DNA of 64,000 nucleotides from Berberis thunbergii (Eukaryota > Streptophyta > Magnoliopsida > Ranunculales > Berberidaceae): the NCBI GenBank assembly GCA_003290165.1, contig QNQO01000597.1, forward strand, positions 594,226 through 658,225, read 5' to 3'. This document shows positions 38,020-47,476 of this stretch, piece after piece (the first letter of the stretch is position 1; the number at the start of each line of letters is the position of its first letter). The position numbers were made by a program, and so were the translations under genes. The notes below the pieces were generated by a model. The model saw nothing but the letters and a program-made list of their open reading frames with translations. It searched no databases and was not told where the DNA came from.

Positions 38020-38103
38020 ATTTTAAACCATGTTTTCAATATAATGATCAAGTTGAATCAAGTCAAGTGTTGACAAATTTTTTGTGGCAGTGATACCAGA
38101 AAG

Positions 38104-39220
38104 TAGGGCTGGGCAAGTACGGGTAACCGGCCCAAAAGCTAAAAATCGAAAATCGGACCGAAAAATTCGGGCCCGTGTTTATGAGAACCGAAACCGGACT
38201 GAGTCGACCGGATAACCGATTAACAGGCCGGTCTCGGTCCTAAGAACAAAAAAATTCTACAGTAAAAAAAAAAATTTCATCGTTCATCATAGTACAGAAA
38301 TTACATCAAAAACTTACAAAAAAACCATACATCAAATTACAACATCAAATCTGTAATACTTCATTCATCGTCTGTAACCATAAAACAAAATTAAAAATTA
38401 CTTCATTCATTCATCGAGATCTGATCGAGATGAGATCGAGATGATATCTGATCGATCTCTGATCGAGAAGTGATCAAGATCTGATCAAGATATATGATCA
38501 GATCAGATCAGATCTAGGGAAAGGCGGGGAAGGGAGGTGGCTCGGCTTCCGCCTTCGCTGAGAGTAGGGCTGGGAGTAGGCCTCCGCCTTCGCTGAGAGA
38601 GGGAGGTGATCGATCTCGTCCAAAACAATTCTGATCATCATCATCATCACATCAGCATCAGCATCACCATTGATCATCATCATCATCCATCGAGCATCAG
38701 TATCAGTATCAACATCGATCAGCATCACCATCGAGCATCTCTGATCTGAGATCTGGAAGAAGAAGGAGGAGATCTGATCAGGGAGAGATCTGGAAGAAGA
38801 AGGCGGAGCATCTCTGTGTGTGAGAGATCTGGAAGAAGAAGGCGGAGCATCTCTGTGTTTGAGAGATCTTCGACTCTCTCCGTGTGTGAGAGGGAGAAAT
38901 CTTCGATTCTCTATGTGAGGGGAGAGGAGTGATCTTCGAGTGATCTTCAGAAATGAGAGAAGAGATGTGAGAATGAGAGAAGTTGAGGGAGAATTAGTTA
39001 AGTTGAGCGGAGAAGAGAATTAGTTAAGTGAAGGAGTCGGGCCGGGCCGGTCATCCGACGGGCTTCAGAAATGGAAACCGAGGCCCGGACCAGAAACTTC
39101 GGGCCGGGCCGAGGCTTTTACAACCGAAAATATTTTAATTAATTAAAACCGATCCGAACCTACCCGATCGGTCCGGTTATCGGTTCGGTCCGGGTTTTCG
39201 GTCCTAAATGCCCACCCCTA
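38104..39220. mobile_element. Non-autonomous hAT element (1.1 kb)
   Basis: Bounded by terminal inverted repeats TAGGGCTGGGCA (38104) and TGCCCACCCCTA (39220), with a perfect 8-bp target duplication CCAGAAAG (38096-38103 and 39221-39228), the size typical of hAT transposition. Sub-terminal regions are full of inverted 'ggccgg', 'cggtcc' and 'aaccgg' words. The centre is simple-sequence rich: GATCTGATC words (38415-38515), CAT/ATC trinucleotides (38635-38735) and a 39-bp tandem duplication (about 38790-38868). No transposase. Confidence 0.92.
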
Positions 39221-39310
39221 CCAGAAAGTGGATACAATCTAATCCAAAGGACCAAATATGGGGTGAAAATGAAATAAAAGGTATAGTAGAACAAGTTGTC
39301 ATTTGGTTAT

Positions 39311-40060
39311 GGCAACGACAACCTCGCACCACTATATCCTCTTTCTCATACCACCATTGAATTTTCTTTTTAATTTACTTTCTCACTCCACCTATATAAA
39401 CAAAAACCTCCATTTTTTTTCTCTCACCATTCAAATCTACAATTGTTTCTCCCTCTTTCTGCCATTTGAAATCTCTCTCCACACTCAAATCTCTTGCAAA
39501 TCTCTTCCCTCTCCCTCGAAAACTCTCAAAATCCCCTTAAAGTTGAAGCCCTTAAACCCAAATTCAATAAATATGCATAACTTATAACATAATAGACAAA
39601 TCCAAACTCAAACCGAAAAAAACAAAAAATAGGGTAACTTTCAAACCAATTTAAGCCCTCAATTGAGACTGATTCTCAAGCTCATTAAAACATTAAAGTT
39701 GTAGTATTCTGAGTTATCTAATAAACACAACTTGAATTACTTTAAAATGTTTTTGAAATGAATACATTATAATCATTTTACTAAAGTCGCACAAATTTGT
39801 TCAAAAAATAAAAATGGGATAGTGTTTCTAACTTTCGGCCAACTTATGCGCTTGATTGAGACCGATTCTCAAGTTGATCAAAACACAAAAGTTGTAGTAC
39901 TCTAAGTTATCTAATAAACATAACTTAAATCACTTGAAAATGTTTTGAAATGCGCAAGTTATGATTATTTTATATAGGTGGTGTGAGAAAGTAAGTAGGT
40001 AGTGTGGGAAAATAGAATGGTGTAAGAGAGAGGAATTGGTGGTGCGAGATAGTTGTTGCC
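39311..40060. mobile_element. Mutator-like MITE with long TIRs
   Basis: A 750-bp element with imperfect terminal inverted repeats of about 100 bp. Left begins GGCAACGACAACCTCGCACC, right ends GGTGCGAGATAGTTGTTGCC; both inner parts have 'ttactttctcac.ccacctatata' in inverted orientation. A 9-bp direct repeat, TTTGGTTAT/TTTGGTTAC, flanks it (39302-39310 and 40061-40069), as expected for Mutator-like elements. The interior carries two copies of a ~180-bp module ('aagttgtagtactctaagttatctaataaac...') that reappears at 44860-45390, 60340-60500 and 61985-62090. No transposase. Confidence 0.8.
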
Positions 40061-40069
40061 TTTGGTTAC

Positions 40070-40570
40070 AGAAGTTGGAAGTGTCAATTCTTCATTGCAA
40101 TGCTAGCTAATCGAAGTCAGGCAACTTTAAAGTGGGTCGTCAACGATATAGTCAGACATCAACCAAAAGTAAACTGATTTCTTCACTGAGGCTGGATGTG
40201 TCTTTGTGAAATTGGACAAGTTCATTTTGATAAAGATAGACTAATTTCAAATAAATAATACATAAAAATGTTTACTTTAATGATTGAGAGGATGATCTCT
40301 TCGAATAGTTCAGCACTTTGAACAAAACATATGCCACATAAAACCCAAAGTTTTTTTTTCTATCAAATCAAGGTATCTGTTTGTTTGAAATTCTTTTCAG
40401 TCATCGCGTTCATATGAAAATACAATTTCAATACTGTGAATTGTGTTGACACATTTTTCTACCATTACCAATTATTCTGTATTGATCTCTTACCAGATAG
40501 TATTCTATTACAGCATAGGGACTTAAAACAAGTATGATACAACAGCAAAAGTATAGGATTAACATGAACA
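40070..40570. other. 3' flank duplicon of membrane gene A
   Basis: Sequence shared with the 3' side of other array members: the block from 'cattgcaatgctagctaatcgaagtcagg' to 'gataaagatagactaat' (40096-40250) recurs at 43558-43710 and in part at 57238-57345. The block 'ttctattacagcataggg' recurs next to each gene copy. Confidence 0.8.
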
Positions 40571-41092
40571 TTACACAGGTACCCTCTGTCCTGCCATATC
40601 AGATTGGCTGGGAAGGGTGACTGCTTGTTGAAATCTCATGCACAACGACCAGAACACGAGTATTAGCGGACTGAGTAAAATTACTACAGCCGGAACAAGG
40701 CATAAAAGATATGAGACCCAGCCAAACTTGTCGTAGAGAGCAATTGTTACTGCCAAACTCAAACCCAAACTCCCTGACAAAATGGAAATGTAGGTGAAAG
40801 CGCGCTTAGTCCTCATGTTGAGATTGGGATGAATGAGAAGAACCAAAGAAGCAAAAAACATAACTAGGAGAGCAAGAATGGATAAGATCATTGAGAATGG
40901 ATGTGTTCCCAAAGGATATGTGCTACTACTTCCTTGTGTAATGAGGTTTGCTATGAATGAGAGCACTTGCCCAAATACGGCTCCGCTCTGCCATCCATTA
41001 TATGGTAGTTGTTCATTTCCTCTTCTTCTTCTCCCGCGGTCAGTCCTCACCATTCTTGCCAACTTGATCATTGGAGGTACTGGCACTGGCAT
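40571..41092 (-). CDS. Small multi-span membrane protein, array copy A
   Basis: Single exon, 173 residues, ATG at 41092-41090. A proline-rich, strongly basic N-terminus (MPVPVPPMIKLARMVRTDRG, then RRRR at 21-24) is followed by an amphipathic or membrane-embedded stretch (about 36-53) and three clear hydrophobic spans (about 66-88, 99-120, 125-150). The C-terminus is polar and ends QRVPV. No signal peptide. I do not recognise the family; the shape is that of a small plant membrane protein with a cytosolic basic tail. A TATA box lies 50 bp upstream. Compared with B, C and E it has the fuller N-terminus and keeps LGTHP at 61-65. Near-identical paralogues at 43955-44455, 58043-58558 and 62300-62815 under the same reading frame argue that it is a real gene. 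Confidence 0.8.
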   Translation of the reverse strand: MPVPVPPMIKLARMVRTDRGRRRRGNEQLPYNGWQSGAVFGQVLSFIANLITQGSSSTYPLGTHPFSMILSILALLVMFFASLVLLIHPNLNMRTKRAFTYISILSGSLGLSLAVTIALYDKFGWVSYLLCLVPAVVILLSPLILVFWSLCMRFQQAVTLPSQSDMAGQRVPV

Positions 41093-41140
41093 CCTCTTTT
41101 AGATCTCTCGAGTGTAGATGATAGGTTGCTTTAGTGTGTT

Positions 41141-41150
41141 TATTTATATA
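41141..41150 (-). promoter_or_regulatory. TATA box of membrane gene A
   Basis: TATATAAATA on the minus strand, about 50 bp upstream of the gene A start codon. The same leader and TATA stand before pseudogene D (61034-61043) but not before B, C or E. Confidence 0.65.
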
Positions 41151-41159
41151 CGTTGGAAA

Positions 41160-41590
41160 TACAATTACCCAATTTTTCTTGTGTTTCAAATCAATATTTC
41201 AACAGTATACTTTCTTGAGGTTCCATACAGAATGTCCAAAAAGGATGTCCGTCTGAACCACTGGATGGAAACTTTAGAAGAAAATTCCACCTTCTTTGAA
41301 ACATACCTCCAAAAAAGGATGTCCCAAAGAACCACTTTGGTGGGAAAACCCGATTTGGATATCTAAAGAGTACTCTCCAAACACATCGACCCTAAACCTT
41401 TAGTAATTGAGATTTGTATGGCAATTTCCACCTTCTTTTGGTCCCACAGGGTGGCGTGGGTTAGTAGGAAAAACAAGAAAGTACATGGTGGTATATTTTG
41501 AAAATCTATGCAACATTTTAAGGATTGCTTATTAAGATTGTTGTATTATCAAAAAAAAAAAAAAAATTGTTGTATTAAAAGACGACGCAT
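41160..41590. other. Upstream duplicon of gene A
   Basis: No gene. Blocks 'gaaccactggatggaaacttt' and 'cctttagtaattgagatttgtatggcaatttccacctt' recur at 47450, 58780 and 61140-61340, and in inverted orientation at 55570-55800. The A-run at 41551-41567 ends a block shared with 45430-45545 and 61373-61470. Confidence 0.75.
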
Positions 41591-41599
41591 TCTAAATGT

Positions 41600-41744
41600 C
41601 GAGGAAACGGGCGAGGGAAGGGACGTGGCGGGGTGGAGACCGTCCACCCTGCTCGGGATGCGTGCACAAAAAACGATGGCACACATCTCTAGCGGGGTGG
41701 ACGGTCCCCACCCCGCCACGTCCTTCCCCTCGCCCGTTTCCTCG
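41600..41744. mobile_element. GC-rich foldback MITE with 54-bp arms
   Basis: Inverted repeat with arms at about 41600-41653 and 41691-41744, about 92 % complementary by eye, and a 37-bp loop. Arms contain GAGGAAACGGGCGAGGG and GTGGCGGGGTGG. It is much more GC-rich than its surroundings. Related ends are seen at 42454-42572 and 46548-46723, so this is a small foldback family. Confidence 0.8.
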
Positions 41745-41759
41745 CTGTGTAGACTTACT

Positions 41760-42450
41760 CTTAAAAGACTGTATTACTCTCAGAATAGATAAATTTTTTT
41801 TACTTTAATTTTCATGATAACACAAATTCCCTGTGGGAGATGATGGAAATGTACAACACAAAGCCTTTTTATGAATTACAGATATATACTATTATTTTTA
41901 TTATAAGCACCAGCAGCAATAGTGGGTTATGATAATTCCAGCAATAAGGAAAATCCTATTGTTTTTGGAGAATTACTCATGAGTCTCCAATACATCTGTA
42001 AGTTCAGTCTGTAGGATTACTAATTTGGAGAATTAATGAGTCTACAACACCATCACCATAAGTACCATTTGCTAGCATCAATCTGCAACGCACAAGCAAT
42101 ATTTTGAAGATTAGATAGGCTCATTTCACTTGTGCAATGAACCCTCTGAAATAAGCATCATTCTGAATAACTGCATCACGAATGCGGTAAAACCACACGT
42201 GCATTCGAAACGCCTCCTTAAGAAATCACCATTCTATATATGATTCTGACTAAAGTAGTCGTAAAATCCTTTAGCCACCGCAATATCGGGTCTCCAAACC
42301 TTTTTTCTCAAAAGGATATTGAAGTGATTCAAGTACTTCCACAGACAAGGCGTTTGATTGGAACAATAACATGTAATTTGGTGCATGTAATTTACTACCG
42401 GAAGAATAAGGAATGCACCAAAATTACTATCGGAATTTTTTTTTATGTAA
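41760..42450. other. Intergenic duplicon sequence
   Basis: No gene. 'gaattacagatatatac' plus 'gagcaccagcagcaatagtgg' (41875-41926) recurs at 43295-43345 and, interrupted by a ROP exon, at 61510-61560. Confidence 0.7.
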
Positions 42451-42453
42451 ACC

Positions 42454-42572
42454 CCGGGAATTCTAAGGGATGCATTTTCAAATGTAATTTGAACGCATTG
42501 TTTTGCATCTCGAGGGGGTGGAGGGTTGCATCCCTTCCCCTCGCTGGTTTCCTCGCCAATTAGAATTCCCGG
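42454..42572. mobile_element. Foldback MITE, asymmetric copy
   Basis: Perfect 13-bp terminal inverted repeats CCGGGAATTCTAA (42454-42466) and TTAGAATTCCCGG (42560-42572). The right arm also carries CCCCTCGCTGGTTTCCTCGC, the signature of the other two foldback elements, which the left arm lacks; the left arm has probably suffered a deletion of about 23 bp. AAGGGATGCA and TGCATCCCTT form a second pair of arms inside. Confidence 0.65.
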
Positions 42573-42579
42573 CCATCTA

Positions 42580-43954
42580 GAGTGTCTTTTTTTATGTTGA
42601 ACGCAGTTTGAGATAAACTTCCTGCTAAAGTAGAACTAATCCATCGATAGAGGCATCAATATTGGCTGTAATCTATCCAAAGAGAGTACATTAGATCTTC
42701 TACTTCTTATGCATGGCGAGTGGGTGCACTGGTTGTGGGGTCTGGTATGTTTGGAGATATATTGTCAGAGGCAGGGGAGGTGCGAGATGCTAGCACCTTG
42801 GATACAAAATCTGCTAGAAAAAAAAAAAAATTCAGATTTTTCATATTTGTGATGTTTTTCACATTTTCTTCTATATATATATTTTGTATTTTTAATGTCA
42901 GTAATTTATTCTAATCCCCCTCTTTCACAAGGCAATCTTCAAATCTCCATCACACCAGCTATTATTTTAGCAAGTGTTTCTCATAAGTCATGTTTCTCAT
43001 AAGTCATGTTCTTCTGTTGGTTTTTCAATGGCAAGGGTTGAACTATGGAATAGGAAAACCAAAACCCAGGTTTCAACTTAAGATGGAAGAGGAAAGATCA
43101 ATTTTTGTGTATTTGTTGATTTGGAAACCTTGGCATAGTGTTTAAAATATATACATTAACTTCAACTCAAACCCAATACCATACTGATGAGAGTGAGAAA
43201 TTCGAGCATCGAAAGTTGTAGTCTTTGAAAAAACCAAAACCCAAATTGAATGAAAAAGGGTAGCACTAGATAGCTTCGCATAGCCTTTGCATGAATTACA
43301 GATATATACGATTACTTTTACTGTGAGCACCAGCAGCAATAGTGGCACAAGTATCTTTGGATGGAAGCAGCAGGTGTCCATTAACATGTCAATGTCCATC
43401 ATCGAGAATTGATTAAAGATATCAGTTATGATAATTCCTGCAATATGGAAAATCCTATCGTTTTTGGAGAATTAATATGATAATTCCTACATGTGTAAGT
43501 TAAGTTCTGTAGGATTACTAATTTGAGGTATGGTAACTTTTTAATAGAAATATTCTTCATTGCAATGCTAGCTAATCGAAGTCAGGCAACTTTAAAGTGG
43601 ATCGTCAACAATATAGTCAGACATCAACCAAAAGTAAACTGTTTTCTTCACTGAGGCTGGCTGTGTCTTTGTGAAATTGGACAAGTTCATTTTGATAAAG
43701 ATAGACTAATAGACAAGTTCATATGAAAATTGAGGGGACTGACTAGAAATACAATTTCAATACTGTGAATTGTGATGACACATTTTTCTACCATAACCAA
43801 TTATTCAGTATTGATCTCTTGCCAGATGTTTATGAGCAGAAAACAGTATATAAACTATAAGAATAGGGCTGAACAACAAACAAAAGTATTCTATTACAGC
43901 ATAGGGACTTAAACAAGTATGATAGAACAACAAAGTATAGAATTAACATGAACA
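42580..43954. other. Intergenic, duplicon-rich
   Basis: No gene supported. The frames at 42720-42914 and 43142-43402 have no recognisable motif. From 43558 on it carries the 3' flank block of gene B, shared with gene A. Confidence 0.6.
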
Positions 43955-44455
43955 TTACACAGGTACCCTCTGTCCTGCCATATCAGATTGGCTGGGAAGG
44001 GTGACTGCTTGTTCAAGTCTCTTGCACAACGACCAGAACATGAGTGTTAGCGGAATGAGTAGAATTATTACAGCCGGAACAAGGCATAAAAGATATGAGA
44101 CCCAGCCAAACTTGTCGTAGAGAGCAATTGTTACTGCCAAACTCAAACCCAAACTCCCTGAGAAAATGGAAATGTAGGTGAAAGCGCGCTTAATCCTCAT
44201 GTTGAGATTGGGATGAATGAGAAGAACCAAAGAAGCGAAAAACATAACTAGGAGAGCAAGAATGGATGAGGTCATTGAGAAAGGATATTTGCTACTACTT
44301 CCTTGTGTAATGAGGTTTGCTATGAATGAGAGCACTTGCCCAAATACGGCTCCGCTCTGCCATCCAGTATATGGTAGTTGTTCATTTCTTCTTCTTCTTC
44401 CTCGGCGTTCAGTCCTCACCCTTCTTTGCAAATGGATAATTGGAGCCCCTGGCAT
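43955..44455 (-). CDS. Small multi-span membrane protein, array copy B
   Basis: Single exon, 166 residues, ATG at 44455-44453. Same family as copy A. The N-terminus is MPGAPIIHLQRRVRTERRGR with RRRR at 20-23. A 15-bp in-frame deletion relative to A removes five residues between TYP/KYP and FSM, shortening the loop before the first strong membrane span. The three hydrophobic spans and the C-terminal SDMAGQRVPV are intact, so the deletion keeps frame. The promoter belongs to the second class (shared with C and E). Immediately upstream of the leader lies a minisatellite (44588-44800). Function unknown. Confidence 0.78.
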   Translation of the reverse strand: MPGAPIIHLQRRVRTERRGRRRRNEQLPYTGWQSGAVFGQVLSFIANLITQGSSSKYPFSMTSSILALLVMFFASLVLLIHPNLNMRIKRAFTYISIFSGSLGLSLAVTIALYDKFGWVSYLLCLVPAVIILLIPLTLMFWSLCKRLEQAVTLPSQSDMAGQRVPV

Positions 44456-44545
44456 CGTCTTTTAGATCTCTCAAGTGTAGATGATATGTTGTTCTGTTTT
44501 TTTTTTTACTCTGTTTTCGCTTCGATTTCTTCTCTGCAGTCAAAT

Positions 44546-44556
44546 CTTATTTATAG
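44546..44556 (-). promoter_or_regulatory. TATA box of membrane gene B
   Basis: CTATAAATAAG on the minus strand, about 95 bp upstream of the start codon. The leader between them has 'gaagaaatcgaagcgaaaacagag' and an A-run, shared with C and E. Confidence 0.6.
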
Positions 44557-44587
44557 CGACTCATCTGGGAAAGGATCTTCAAAAAAA

Positions 44588-44800
44588 GTGGGAGGCCAAG
44601 GACAAAATGTGGGAGGCCAAGGAGGTCAAGGACATAAAAAAAAGTGGGAGGGAGGTCCTTGACATAAAAAAAAGTGGGAGGGAGGTCAAGGACATAAAAA
44701 AAAAGTGGGAAGAGGCCAAGGACATAAAAATGCCAAGGAGACCAATGAGGCCAAGGACATAAAAATAAGTGGGAGGCCGAGGACAAAAAGGGAGGAGGAT
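44588..44800. repeat. Minisatellite upstream of gene B
   Basis: About seven imperfect copies of a 25-30 bp unit, 'gtgggaggccaaggacataaaaaaa', some with extra 'gaggtcaagg' blocks. It starts about 30 bp upstream of the TATA box of gene B and is absent from the other gene copies. One unit has 'ggtccttgac' in place of 'ggtcaaggac'. Confidence 0.85.
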
Positions 44801-44859
44801 AGTTTCCACCTTTTTTTATTGAATACAAGAGTAATATGCAAACATATTTTTTTTCGGAT

Positions 44860-45390
44860 AGATTTGTGTGACTTTAGTAAAAATGGTCATAACTTTCTCA
44901 TTTCAAAATATTTTCAAGTGATTCAAATTGTATTCATTAGATAACTCAAAATACTACAATTTTCGTGTGTTGATGAGCTTGAGAATCGGTCTCGATCGAA
45001 CATATAAGTTGGCCGAAAGTCAGAGACACTACCTCATTTTCATTGCGAGACAGATTTGCGCGATTTAGTAAAATGATCATAACTTGCTCATTTCAAAACA
45101 TTTTCTAGTTATTAAAATTGTGTTTATTAGATAACTCAGAGTACTATAATTTTTGTGTTTCGAGGAGCTTGAAAATATGTCTCGATCAAGCATATAAGTT
45201 GGCCGAAAGTCATGGACACTACCCCTTTTTATTTGCAGGACAAATTTGTGTGACTTTAGTAAAATGTCCATAACTTGCTAATTTCAAATGATTCAAATTG
45301 TGTTTATTAAATAACTCAGAGTATTACAATTTTCTTGTTTTAATGAGCTTGAGAATCAATCTTAATTGAGGGTTTAAATTGGTCGAAAGT
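44860..45390. repeat. Three tandem ~180-bp modules
   Basis: Three consecutive copies of 'tttgtgtgactttagtaaaatggtcataacttgctcatttcaaa...' through 'agcttgagaatcggtctcgatc..gcatataagttggccgaaagtca'. The same module occurs inside the Mutator-like MITE at 39311-40060 (opposite orientation) and at 60340-60500. Confidence 0.8.
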
Positions 45391-45399
45391 TACCCTGTT

Positions 45400-46330
45400 T
45401 GAATGTTACTATTTTTTTTTTTAAAACAGTTTTTTGGGTAGTAGGAAAAAAAAAAAATACATGGTGGTATATTTTGAAAATCTATGCAACATTTTAAGGA
45501 TTGCTTGTTAAGATTGTTGTATTATCAAAAAAAAAAAAAAAAAAGGTTGTTTTACTCTCAGAATTGATAAGTTTTTTTTACTTAACTTTCATGATAACAC
45601 AAATTCCCCAAGTGTTGTGTAAAAAACTTGATATAATCTCTTGTAATTAACAATGCCTTGTTCCCATTCAGTCCCAAGTAGAAGAATTAATGTTTTCTGC
45701 AATGCCATTGCCCAGTAATTAAGCCCATGTTTTGATTTTGATCTCGCAACTATACTGCATTCTTTGGATTTCTTCCGGATCTGTTTCTCTTCTTCTTTGT
45801 ACTTGATCTAAATGTTTCTCTTAGATTTCACTTTAAGTCAATTATCCTTGTGGTTCATATAATTCTTAAGACTTTCATGACTTTGTCTATATGTTTGAAT
45901 AGCATTTTGTCAACCTAATTTGTAAGATTAAAATGTAAAAAATGAAAAAATTATCAATTCATTTGATGTTAGGAAAATCCTATCGTGTATATGGTTAGAA
46001 GACGGTGCACATGATGTAACTTACGATAATATGGATAGTAAGTGTGTAAATAATCAACTTAACAAGTACAATATGCCACTCCTAAAATCAACTAATAGCT
46101 TAGGTTTTGTTTGTTTCAAAAGATGTTTATTTTTATTCATTTTTTATGATTATTTTTTGGTGGACTATATGACGTCATAAGTACTGTATGACGTCATAAG
46201 AACTAAACAAATTGTCTTGTTTGACTCTTATAAAATCTACTAAAGCTGTCCTTTTTCAGAAAGCACCTTCCTACCCCTTTCCTAGCCAATGAGAACTAAA
46301 CGTCATTGATTCGAGTGGATACAATCTATA
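45400..46330. other. Intergenic duplicon sequence
   Basis: No gene. The block from 'ttgatataatctcttgtaatt' to 'tctttggatttcttcc' (45630-45780) recurs at 61800-61950. Confidence 0.65.
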
Positions 46331-46334
46331 GGGA

Positions 46335-46440
46335 ACGACTTACCTCGCACCGCGTTATCATTTTTCTTACATTATCATTGATTGATTTTTTTTTTTTTTT
46401 TAACTTTCTCATACCACCTATATAAAAAAATTAAAAAAAA
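46335..46440. mobile_element. Partial TIR of the Mutator-like MITE
   Basis: 'gaacgacttacctcgcaccgc' to 'actttctcataccacctatata' matches the left TIR of the element at 39311-40060. No second terminus nearby, so this is a fragment. Confidence 0.6.
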
Positions 46441-46547
46441 CAAAAAACATAAAAAACTATGATTTCATTTTTAACATGTATGGGAGAACTTTGTAAGTAG
46501 TAGAAGAAAAGAAGAGAAAAAACAAAGTGTGTTATATATATTCAGAA

Positions 46548-46723
46548 ATTCTAAATGGCCTGGAAAATCCAGCAAGGTTGACTGTCTGGGGAGGGCGCAT
46601 TTACACTATTGCCCCTCCCTCTTTAACAACTTTTTAAAAAAGTATTTAAAAAGGAGGGGGCAAAAGTGTAATTTCACCCCCTCCCAGGCAGCAGCCTCGC
46701 TGGTTTCCCAGTCCAGCTAGAAA
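46548..46723. mobile_element. Foldback MITE, 70-bp arms
   Basis: Inverted arms of about 70 bp, roughly 75-80 % complementary. The left arm holds TCTAAATGGCCTGGAAAATC and 'ggggagggcgcattt'; the right holds 'caccccctccc' and CGCTGGTTTCCCAGTCC. Same family as the elements at 41600 and 42454. Confidence 0.7.
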
Positions 46724-46749
46724 AGAGGGAGGGGCAATAAAGAATTGGG

Positions 46750-46928
46750 GTTTATAAACAACACAATATAAAGTAGTAGAAGAAAAGAAAAGAAAAAACA
46801 AAGTGTGTTATAAAGGGTTTCGAATTGGGGTTTATAAAGAATGTTTATAAAGGGGTTTAGAATTGTTATAAAGGGGTTTATAATTGTTATATCGGGGTTT
46901 AGAATGGTTTATAAAGGGGTTTATACTT
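46750..46928. repeat. Short repeats 'ataaaggggttta'
   Basis: Six or so copies of 'gtttataaaggggtttagaattgtt' with small changes, after a purine-rich block repeated from 46495. Local tandem expansion. Confidence 0.7.
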
Positions 46929-46929
46929 C

Positions 46930-47476
46930 CTCCACTGACTGTCTCATCTGCGAAATGACGAAAATGTCCTTGGGGGAGGAGAGTTTATAGCTTTGGGTTT
47001 TGTAGTGGAGGAGGATAGTTTCCACACCCAACACAAATTTTATTTCATACAAGTCGATATTTGAGATTCATAACATAGTTAATATGGCACACAAGTTAGA
47101 GGAATGTAAATAATCAACTGAACTATATATATTTTGAATTTTAATTAAGGAGGTTGAGAAGATCATATTTAAATTATAAAAAAAAACAATCTCAATAAAT
47201 AAGCATCTATGACATAAACTCCACTCAAGTGGGTGGCCTCTGTAACTCCGCAAGTCTCTAATTCCGATAAAAAAGGTGAACTTTTTGCAATTTGATGTTT
47301 TGTGTTGCTTCATTCAGAAAATATATCAAAACCCAAATTTTAGAGAGCTAGGCCTGCGCTCAATACCCTCCATCATCCTAAACTGGAGTCTCAATACCCC
47401 ATATCAAAAAGGTAAACTTTTAGCAATTTGATGTTTTGAAAAAGGATGTCCATCTGAACCACTGGATGGAAACTTT
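46930..47476. other. Duplicon fragment with promoter-like block
   Basis: 'ctgactgtctcatctgcgaaatgacgaaaatgtccttggg' (46936-46975) is the block found upstream of genes C and E and in the array at 62920-64000. 'tttcatacaagtcgatatttgagattc' to 'aactatat' (47040-47130) recurs at 55830, 57005 and 58848. There is no gene beside it here. Confidence 0.75.

Noticed and set aside
40833..41102. Plus-strand frames of about 77-95 codons opposite each membrane gene
   Set aside because: They recur in every copy only because they mirror the conserved minus-strand gene; they have no independent start context or motif.
44547..44828. Minus-strand frame rich in SLTSLPLFF repeats
   Set aside because: Translation of the minisatellite upstream of gene B; not conserved at the other copies.
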